NCBI RefSeq assembly: GCF_003058265.1
Contig: NZ_QBUK01000002.1
Location: forward strand, 124,001 to 188,000
Origin: Flagellimonas amoyensis
GTDB taxonomy: Bacteria > Bacteroidota > Bacteroidia > Flavobacteriales > Flavobacteriaceae
Direction of reading: 5' to 3'
Length of the DNA: 64,000 nt
Of this stretch, positions 45,301 through 51,282 are shown one piece after another. The stretch's first letter is position 1. Each line of letters begins with the position of its first letter. The notes beneath the pieces are model-generated. The model did not search any database. It saw nothing but the letters and a program-made list of their open reading frames with translations, and was not told where the DNA came from. The position numbers and the translations under genes are program-made.

Positions 45301-45655
45301 GCAATAAGGGCATCACCTGGTCTACTCGCGTTTTGACCCGCACCACCGCTTCGTTGGGGTCCGTGCCCGGTTCAAAAATGATACGAACGGTTCCTTCCCC
45401 TGCACTAGTGGCATCGGAAGCGATATAACGCATGCCCTGTACCCCGTTGATCGCCGTTTCCAAAGGAATCAAGGTCGATTTCACCAACACGTCGGCACTG
45501 GCACCAGGGTAGGCAATGAATATGTTTACAGTAGTTGGGGCGATCTGGGGAAACTGTGAGATGGGCAACTGCTTGATGGCAAGTAGTCCCGTGAACACAA
45601 TGATCACAGAGATCACAATGGCCAATACTGGCCTATGGATAAATTTTTTGAACAT
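42386..45655 (-). CDS. RND multidrug efflux pump, inner-membrane subunit (HAE1/AcrB family)
   Basis: The 1089-residue protein has twelve membrane helices in two halves with large periplasmic loops. It starts MFKKFIHRPVLAIVISVIIV and includes QLPISQFPQIAPTTVNIFIA, GIVVDNAIVVVEAV in helix 4 and GLLGKNAVLIVEFAVQKHRQ in helix 10. The helix-4 pair is Asp408-Asn409 here; the usual HAE1 sequence is Asp-Asp (AcrB Asp407/Asp408), while the partner Lys (AcrB Lys940) is present. A C-terminal Lys/Glu-rich tail extends into the next gene. It exports drugs or detergents with proton motive force; the substrate range is unknown. Confidence 0.95.
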   Translation of the reverse strand: MFKKFIHRPVLAIVISVIIVFTGLLAIKQLPISQFPQIAPTTVNIFIAYPGASADVLVKSTLIPLETAINGVQGMRYIASDATSAGEGTVRIIFEPGTDPNEAVVRVKTRVDQVMPLLPDLVQREGVIITPVIPSMLMYVNLYSKEDNADELFLYNYAYTKMIPEIQRINGIATAQILGSRKFAMRIWLKPDRMRAYSVSAEEILEAMEEQSIIARPGRLGQSSGRNAQSLEYVLVYQDRYSEPEQYKDIIIKANEEGEILKLGDLADVELGSEFFDIYSNLDGRPSASIVLKQTFGSNGSEVIKEVKAKLKELEADLPPGMDYQISYDVSNFLDASIDQVIHTLRDAFILVAIVVFLFLGDWRSTLIPIIAVPVSLIGAFFVMQLFGLSINLITLFALVLAIGIVVDNAIVVVEAVHVKMHEENLTPYKASYEVLGEIGGAIIAITLVMTSVFIPISFMTGPVGVFYRQFSITMAGSIVISAIVALTLTPVLCAMMLKNTHGKERRKSPVNRFIDWFNGKFEKLTGRYVGVLNKIVNRRVVTFGILIAFCAGIFFTNQVLPAGFIPNEDQGMIYAIIQTPPGATLERTNAVARKLQEICEETEGVESVSSLAGYEIMTEGRGSNAGTCLINLKPWSEREHTVHEIMEELEEETKDLGAVIEYFEPPAVPGFGSSGGFAMRLLDKTNGTDYHEFERVNNDFMEALRQRKELTGLFTFYAANYPQYELKINNKAAMQKGVSIGKAMENLNILIGSTYEQGFIRFGRFFKVYTQAAPEYRALPSDLEKLFVKNEEGEMVPYSAFMTMEKRLGPNEITRYNLYNSAAINGLPAKGYTTGDAIDAIKEVAAQTLPRGYDIAWEGLSFDEAQRGNESLYIFIVVLIFVYLVLAAQYESFLLPMAVILSLPVGVFGSFFLLKLMGLANDVYAQIGVIMLVGLLGKNAVLIVEFAVQKHRQGATILEAAIEGSKQRFRPILMTSFAFIAGLIPLVVASGAGAIGNRTIGGSALGGMLIGTIFGVLLIPGLYFIFAKMSEGKSLIKDEHDEPISEELFKENENESRLRARLREVNKLLKKMTTRNGKKKKNDKDEEQ

Positions 45656-45678
45656 CTTGTCTGAAGATTTTTAGGTTG

Positions 45679-46761
45679 TTACTCTGCGTACAGGTCCAGG
45701 CTCGTCAAGATCTTCTCTGGTTTCTCGAACACATAGTGGATCTTCTCGCCATTCTTGACCATACGGATACCTTCCAACAATACTTTATCATCTTTTGAAA
45801 GTCCCTTTTCCACTACAAACAGGTGTTGAAGTTCGGCCCCTATCGTTACTTCGCGCTGACTTACTTTATCATCTTTGTCAATGACGAACACGTATTTTTT
45901 GTCCAACACCTCAAAAGTGGCCTTTTGGGGGATGAGCAGGGCATTCTTCAAGGGAACGGTCATCAAGATGCTTCCGGTTTCCCCATGGCGAAGAATGCCG
46001 TCGGGGTTGCCAAAAGTGGCCCGGAAAGCAATGTTCCCTGTCTCGTTGTTGAATTCCCCTTCAATGGTTTCCACAACTCCAGGCTGATTGAACTTTTTGT
46101 TGTTCGCCATCAAGAGTTCCACCTCTTGCTTGTTGTTCTTTTTGGCACTGGTGATGTAATCCAAATATTCGGCCTCGGGCACATTGAAATAGACCCACAT
46201 TTTGCTGTTGTCGGACAAGGTGGTCAACAGTTCCCCTTCGTCCAAAAGGCTCCCTTCCCTTGCTTCCAAGTGGTGCATGATGCCGTCAAAGGGGGCTCGG
46301 ATGTCCGTAAAGCCCAAATGGGTCTGAGCGAGGGCCACTTCGGCCTTGGCCCTGTCAAATTCGGCCTTCGCCATGGCCAGTTCATTGGAAGAGACCACGT
46401 TCCCATCTGCCAACAGTTGGGTGTTCTTGTATTCGATCTCGGCAACTTCGGCCTCTGCTTTTGCTTTTTGTAAATCTGCCTGATAGACATTGGGCATGAT
46501 GTGGAACATTTGCTGTCCCTTTTTTACATATTGTCCCTCATCCACATAAATGTGCTGCAAATATCCCTTTTCCAAGGCCCTTAGCTCAATGTGCCTAATG
46601 GAATGGATCTGACAGACATAATCTTTGGTGATGGAGGTGTCCTTTTGGATAGGACTGGAAACGAGGTATTTGGTCTCGTCCTTTTTTTCGTGTTTTTTGG
46701 ATTCGCAACTTGTATAACAAAGCAACACAAGCATGCCAAGGAAGATGGTAACTTTCCTCAT
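45679..46761 (-). CDS. RND efflux periplasmic adaptor (AcrA-type)
   Basis: The 360-residue membrane-fusion protein has a lipoprotein signal (LGMLVLLCYTSC), a lipoyl half-motif (IRHIELRALEKGYLQHIYVD), a coiled-coil hairpin with repeated AKAE units (about residues 90-140), the second lipoyl half (IRAPFDGIMHHLEAREGSLL), and a beta-barrel with a C-terminal membrane-proximal domain. It links the pump and the outer duct and is the first gene of the three-gene efflux operon, 23 bases before the pump gene. Confidence 0.94.
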   Translation of the reverse strand: MRKVTIFLGMLVLLCYTSCESKKHEKKDETKYLVSSPIQKDTSITKDYVCQIHSIRHIELRALEKGYLQHIYVDEGQYVKKGQQMFHIMPNVYQADLQKAKAEAEVAEIEYKNTQLLADGNVVSSNELAMAKAEFDRAKAEVALAQTHLGFTDIRAPFDGIMHHLEAREGSLLDEGELLTTLSDNSKMWVYFNVPEAEYLDYITSAKKNNKQEVELLMANNKKFNQPGVVETIEGEFNNETGNIAFRATFGNPDGILRHGETGSILMTVPLKNALLIPQKATFEVLDKKYVFVIDKDDKVSQREVTIGAELQHLFVVEKGLSKDDKVLLEGIRMVKNGEKIHYVFEKPEKILTSLDLYAE

Positions 46762-46911
46762 GGTCTTTACTGGTTTAGAAATTGATTTTTGTGATGTACT
46801 TTGGGAAACCCCTATCGTCGTGATGGGATTGCCCGGTCAATGAAAATGGCCCAAAAAGGGCGGGATATGGAAAGCGGTGGAATGAAAAATTGCCTTCCTT
46901 GGGTGGAAATA

Positions 46912-47316
46912 CTAAATTCTAAAAACCTGGAACCGGATGTGCCGTTTAAGGTCAACGATTTTGGAATCCGAAGCAAAATGCTTGGGATTCGTTCCAAGTT
47001 CACTGGCATTCTGTTCCCCGATAGGAACATAAAAAAAGGCAGTCAAATAACTGCCATGTCCAAAATCTGAATTGTATGAAGAGGCCTCTTCGTCCTTTTC
47101 CTCTTTTTCACCTACCTCGGTCTCGGCATAGTGCTTTTTCTCCAAATCCAAATGTTGCAATCCGATGGAAGCTACTGGACATTGGTCTTGTTCGTACTGG
47201 ATGATACAGGCATTCTCCGGCTCAGAATCGTACTGCGAATCCGCATATAGATTGATGAACCCTCCCAACAAAAGGACACATAGGGGAAGAAAATAAAAGT
47301 GGAATGCCTTTTTCAT
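46912..47316 (-). CDS. Secreted hypothetical protein
   Basis: I do not recognise this 134-residue protein. It has a hydrophobic N-terminus (YFLPLCVLLLGGFINLYA) that looks like a signal peptide. An acidic middle section (AETEVGEKEEKDEEASSYNS) follows, then a basic/aromatic end (DLKRHIRFQVFRI). Two Cys (ENACIIQYEQDQCP) may form a disulfide. It lies 150 bases upstream of the efflux operon on the same strand and is divergent from the Crp/Fnr gene. No function is proposed. Confidence 0.65.
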   Translation of the reverse strand: MKKAFHFYFLPLCVLLLGGFINLYADSQYDSEPENACIIQYEQDQCPVASIGLQHLDLEKKHYAETEVGEKEEKDEEASSYNSDFGHGSYLTAFFYVPIGEQNASELGTNPKHFASDSKIVDLKRHIRFQVFRI

Positions 47317-47548
47317 TTGGGCAACAAAACTAGGTCACCGAAGTTTCTCCAACAAATAGTCTGTGTTAATTATGGTTAAAATCAGAAATCAAGAAATCAT
47401 TTTTACCATAAAATTTGTATAGGCAAACAATACCTTCATTAAGTGTAAAATAATGGTGATTGTTTTAACAAAAGTGATGATATGGGCCTCATCTATACCC
47501 ATTTTCCGTTTTCCTGCGTAACTTGTCCGTTCCAAATGGATCATTTTC

Positions 47549-48136
47549 ATGAAAGAGGCATCACTTGAGTCATTTTTCAGGCATTTGGGTCAATATGTGG
47601 CCCTTTCGGAAGAAGAATTCCATGACATGTTATCTTTTTTTGAAAAACGAAAGCTGTCCAAAAAGGAAACATTGATGCACGCCGGTGGGCCCTGTACCCA
47701 TACCCATGTGGTCCTGAAAGGTTGCCTGCACATGTATTTCGTCAATGAAAAAGGAGCGGAACGCACGGTGCAGTTCGCATTGGAACACTGGTGGCTCACC
47801 GACCTTTTGGCGTTCCAGAACAAGACCAATACGGACTTTTCCATCCAAGCCGTGGAGAAAAGTGAGGTACTCTCTATCAGTCTGGACCAACAGGAACGCT
47901 TATTGGAGAAACACCCGCAGCTCGAACGCTATTTTCGGGTAATCTACCAGACTGCATATGGAGCTTCCCTCATGAGGACCAAATATCTGTCCGATTTTTC
48001 CAAAGAAGAGATCTATTTCCATTTCACTGAGCACTACCCCAAGTTTGCCCAACGGGTGCCCCAGTACCTGATTGCTTCCTTTTTGGGGCTCACGCCCGAA
48101 TATGTGAGCGAGATACGTGCCAAAAAGCGTTCTTAA
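47549..48136 (+). CDS. Crp/Fnr family transcriptional regulator
   Basis: The 195-residue protein has a cyclic-nucleotide-binding-like beta domain (LSKKETLMHAGGPCTHTHVV, LKGCLHMYFVNEKGAERTVQ) and a C-terminal helix-turn-helix (RVPQYLIASFLGLTPEYVSE, then IRAKK). No Fnr-type N-terminal Cys cluster is present, so iron-sulfur sensing is unlikely. In Bacteroidota, such regulators often neighbour AhpD-like genes, as here, 64 bases upstream of one, and may control it (inference). Confidence 0.9.
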   Translation: MKEASLESFFRHLGQYVALSEEEFHDMLSFFEKRKLSKKETLMHAGGPCTHTHVVLKGCLHMYFVNEKGAERTVQFALEHWWLTDLLAFQNKTNTDFSIQAVEKSEVLSISLDQQERLLEKHPQLERYFRVIYQTAYGASLMRTKYLSDFSKEEIYFHFTEHYPKFAQRVPQYLIASFLGLTPEYVSEIRAKKRS

Positions 48137-48200
48137 ACCTGTTTAAGTTTTTTGGACAGGCCGTGAAATACCTTCGCACTGTATTCAAAAAACAAAAATC

Positions 48201-48641
48201 ATGGAACAAAGAATTCAAATTGATGCAACGGAACCTTTGGCATTCAAGGCCATGTTTGGACTGGAAAAGTATATCCAACAGAGCCAACTGGACAAAATCC
48301 ATTATGAATTGATCAAGATAAGGGCCTCCCAACTCAACGGATGTGCCTTCTGTATCAACATGCACACCAAGGATGCCCTAAAAATGGGTGTAGACCCACA
48401 ACGGTTGTTCCTGCTGGATGCCTGGTGGGACACCGAACTGTATACCGAAGAAGAACAAGTCATTTTGAAGATGACGGAGGAAATCACCCTGGTGCACCAA
48501 AAGGGGCTGACCCAAGAAACCTACAACAGGGCCATACAGCTCTTTGATGAACATTATTTCGCACAGATTGTCATGGCCATTGTAGCCATCAATGCCTGGA
48601 ACCGTATATCGGTGAGCACGCACAAGCCCTTACAGGATTGA
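48201..48641 (+). CDS. Carboxymuconolactone decarboxylase family (AhpD-like) protein
   Basis: The 146-residue helical protein has the AhpD/CMD core with the redox pair in NGCAFCINMHTKDALKMG and a FDEHYFAQIVMAIVAINAWN helix. AhpD-like proteins are peroxidase partners using the CxxC disulfide; the enzymatic role of this member is unproven. It follows the Crp/Fnr regulator and is followed by a strong terminator. Confidence 0.92.
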   Translation: MEQRIQIDATEPLAFKAMFGLEKYIQQSQLDKIHYELIKIRASQLNGCAFCINMHTKDALKMGVDPQRLFLLDAWWDTELYTEEEQVILKMTEEITLVHQKGLTQETYNRAIQLFDEHYFAQIVMAIVAINAWNRISVSTHKPLQD

Positions 48642-48662
48642 GCAAGTACCGAAAGTACATTC

Positions 48663-48691
48663 AAAGGCCCCGATCGGGGTCTTTTGTTTTT
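48663..48691 (+). terminator. Rho-independent terminator of the AhpD-like gene
   Basis: AAAGGCCCCG (48663-48672) pairs with CGGGGTCTTT (48675-48684), with one G-T pair, followed by a T-rich run. It lies 21 bases after the stop codon. Confidence 0.8.
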
Positions 48692-48748
48692 GAAAAACAA
48701 TTAAACCTTATATTCGTCCCAAAACTAATACACCACTAAACCATCCTT

Positions 48749-49330
48749 ATGAAAAAAATGGCCCTCCTATTGTTCGTAAGCCTTTCGTTTACGTCCTGCA
48801 TCGATTTCAAGACCAAAAAATCCAACCCGGAGCTACAACCTGAGGATTTTAGCACTGTTGTGGTGGATAATCGGTACCAAATAGACATCCCCAGGTTCAT
48901 GAAGAGCACCACTGGCCTGAACGATGAGGCTTCCCTGCAATACCAAAACCTGTTCAAAGAGGCCTACACCATTATCATTGACGAGCCCAAGGATGAGTTT
49001 ATGGACCTTTTCAAGGAACTGGACAGCTATGACGAAAATCTCTCGCTGATAGAAAATTACAGGGACATCCAGGTGCAACTTTTCAATGAACGGATGCGGG
49101 TCAACACACAAACCTCACCCAGATCATTGAAGATAAACGGTCTTGATGCCGAGCAAGTGGAAATGGATGCCCATGTGGATGGCGTCGATGAGGAAATCTC
49201 GTATTTCCTGACGTTTGTGGAAGGCCCGGTAAATGTATATATGCTCATGGCCTGGACGCTCAAAAGCAAGAAAGAAGAACACGCAAAAACCTATGGTGTG
49301 ATTGCGGAATCTTTTGGGTTGATTCAGTAA
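48749..49330 (+). CDS. Hypothetical lipoprotein
   Basis: The 193-residue protein has a lipoprotein signal (LLFVSLSFTSC) and a single domain with NRYQIDIPRFMKSTTGLNDE, ASLQYQNLFKEAYTIIIDEP and SYFLTFVEGPVNVYMLMAWT. The fold resembles small Bacteroidota lipoproteins of the PsbP/MOG1-like type by pattern only. I recognise no motif that gives function. It is a single gene after a terminator. Confidence 0.7.
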   Translation: MKKMALLLFVSLSFTSCIDFKTKKSNPELQPEDFSTVVVDNRYQIDIPRFMKSTTGLNDEASLQYQNLFKEAYTIIIDEPKDEFMDLFKELDSYDENLSLIENYRDIQVQLFNERMRVNTQTSPRSLKINGLDAEQVEMDAHVDGVDEEISYFLTFVEGPVNVYMLMAWTLKSKKEEHAKTYGVIAESFGLIQ

Positions 49331-49478
49331 GAATCCTTACACTTTGAACCCCTCACAGCACCTTTCATCTGGTTTGTGCATTTCACCCGATTAATTGCAC
49401 ATTCCATCCTTTGGCCCATTTCGCTCAACAGCATTTTTTTTAAGTTTGTGAGTTGAAATGATATGCAATATTACCCCC

Positions 49479-50255
49479 ATGAAAAAAACCTTATCCCCAA
49501 AGCTAGGTACGTTCCTTTTTATTCTTTTGACATTAATGGCCTGTAGTTCGGAAGACGGTGCAAATGGCATTGATGGAATGGATGGCATTGACGGAACTGA
49601 TGGAACAGATGGATCGAATGGCCTAACCAGTCTGATCAGTACAACAGAGGAACAGCCCGGCACTAACTGCGCCAATGGCGGATTCAGACTTGACATTGGT
49701 CTGGACAGCAATGGGAATGGCCAATTGGATTCAGCAGAAGTTTCTTCCTCCCAATATCTTTGCAACCTTGACCCTTCGGAGGGCCTAACCAGTTTGATCG
49801 GCACTGTCATAGAGCAGCCCGGTGTAAACTGCGCCAATGGTGGATATCGATTGGATGTTGGTTTGGACAGCAATGGCAATGGCGAGCTGGATGGGGCCGA
49901 GGTGACTTCTTCAGAATACCTCTGCAATGCCGATGCTGCTGACTTCAACTACCAATCCTATGCATCGTTGATAAGCCAGACTGGTACGGATAACCCTGTA
50001 AGCAGCATATTGGACAACAGCCTTGACCTTACCATTGTATGGACCAGGGAATCCCAAGGAAGATATTTGGGAACCTTGGACAGGTCCATCGATATTGGAA
50101 AAACGGTCATCTTTTTTAGCACTCCCAGTTCACATACAGGCGTAAGGGGTGAATTGGTGAGCGACAACCAAATCAGGTTGGAACTACAAAACGGTATCAA
50201 CGTATTTGCCGATAACTTTGAAAATCTATCTTTCGAGCTTAGGGAGTACGAATAG
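49479..50255 (+). CDS. Surface lipoprotein with collagen-like and DUF7151 repeats
   Basis: The 258-residue protein has a lipoprotein signal (FLFILLTLMAC) with Cys followed by SSED. It contains a short collagen-like Gly-x-x tract (GANGIDGMDGIDGTDGTDGS). Two 54-residue repeats of DUF7151 type come next, each with NCANGG-RLD and an EF-hand-like DSNGNGxLDxAEV. The C-terminal part is a unique beta domain. Ca2+ binding is inferred from the DxNxN spacing. ATG 49479 is chosen because MKK begins the signal. It precedes the 36-residue-repeat protein and may be paired with it. Confidence 0.78.
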   Translation: MKKTLSPKLGTFLFILLTLMACSSEDGANGIDGMDGIDGTDGTDGSNGLTSLISTTEEQPGTNCANGGFRLDIGLDSNGNGQLDSAEVSSSQYLCNLDPSEGLTSLIGTVIEQPGVNCANGGYRLDVGLDSNGNGELDGAEVTSSEYLCNADAADFNYQSYASLISQTGTDNPVSSILDNSLDLTIVWTRESQGRYLGTLDRSIDIGKTVIFFSTPSSHTGVRGELVSDNQIRLELQNGINVFADNFENLSFELREYE

Positions 50256-50306
50256 AGGCATCCCGCTCAGAAGTCATTCATTTGATATATTTCAACCCGA
50301 AAAATT

Positions 50307-51230
50307 ATGAAAAAGTTTACCCCAATTAGCTTACTGATCGCGCTGATCGCCACTGTAACCACCTATGGCCAAAACTCATTTCCCGCATCTGGGAGTGTGG
50401 GAATCGGAACATTGACCCCCAACCCTAGTTTTGCTTTGGATGTCAATGGTACCGTGAATGCATCGCAAATTTTCGCGACCCAACTCAATGTGACCGATTT
50501 ATTGATTGATGGTTTGGAAGTGCAAAGCTCACCTTGGACCATCAACGGAAATGATCTATCCTACACTGCAGGAAGTGTTGAGGTAAGTACATTGGACGCC
50601 ACTACCCTTCTTCTTAATGGAACCAATGTGGTTTCCTCCCCATGGACCATCAACGGAAATAACCTTTCGTACACTGCTGGGGATATCGAAGTAGGCTCAT
50701 TGGATGCCACTGCCCTGCTTCTTAACGGAACCAATGTGGTCTCCTCTCCATGGACCGTCAACGGAAATGATCTATCCTACACTGCCGGGACAGTTGGGGT
50801 TTCCAACCTGAACGCTTCTGGAAGCGTTGGTATCGGCACAACGAACACACAAGGGTATATGCTTGCCGTTGCAGGAAATGTGATCGCAGAAGCGGTTAAA
50901 GTGGAACTTCAAGGCAATTGGCCTGATTTTGTGTTTGAAAAGGAATATGACCTGATCGGTTTGTTGGAGACCGAATCATTCATTAAAAAGCACGGTCACC
51001 TTCCAAATGTGCCCAGTGCGGAAGAAGTCAAACAAAATGGGATAAGTTTGGGGGAAATGGATGCCAGGCTATTGCAAAAAATAGAGGAACTCACCCTCCA
51101 CACCATCCAACAACAAAAGGAAATAGAGGATTTGAAAGCTGCCAACCAAAAATTGGATGAGCAGAACAAATTGGTCCAGAACCTACTGGAACGATTGGAG
51201 AAAATGGAAAACGCTTCCAAGAAGCCATAA
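50307..51230 (+). CDS. Tail-fibre-like surface protein with three 36-residue repeats
   Basis: The 307-residue protein has a signal peptide (LIALIATVTTYGQ), a SVGIGTLTPNPSFALDVNGT motif found in Bacteroidota tail-fibre and adhesin stalks, then three 108-base repeats (SSPW-TINGN-LSYTAG, each 36 residues; starts at 50535, 50643, 50751 by DNA). It ends with a coiled coil containing HGHLPNVPSAEEVKQNGISL and a C-terminal Gln/Glu/Lys helix. Trimeric stalk formation is inferred. It is followed by a terminator and is 51 bases after the collagen-like gene, so the two are likely cotranscribed. Confidence 0.8.
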   Translation: MKKFTPISLLIALIATVTTYGQNSFPASGSVGIGTLTPNPSFALDVNGTVNASQIFATQLNVTDLLIDGLEVQSSPWTINGNDLSYTAGSVEVSTLDATTLLLNGTNVVSSPWTINGNNLSYTAGDIEVGSLDATALLLNGTNVVSSPWTVNGNDLSYTAGTVGVSNLNASGSVGIGTTNTQGYMLAVAGNVIAEAVKVELQGNWPDFVFEKEYDLIGLLETESFIKKHGHLPNVPSAEEVKQNGISLGEMDARLLQKIEELTLHTIQQQKEIEDLKAANQKLDEQNKLVQNLLERLEKMENASKKP

Positions 51231-51262
51231 AAAAAAGCCGCTGGATTTCAGCGGCTTTTTTA
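51231..51262. terminator. Bidirectional terminator between the surface gene and carB
   Basis: AAAAAGCCGCTG (51232-51243) pairs with CAGCGGCTTTTT (51249-51260) over a 5-base loop. A and T runs on each side allow termination in both directions between the convergent genes. Confidence 0.88.
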
Positions 51263-51282
51263 TTGGTTGTCCCTCTCGCATT

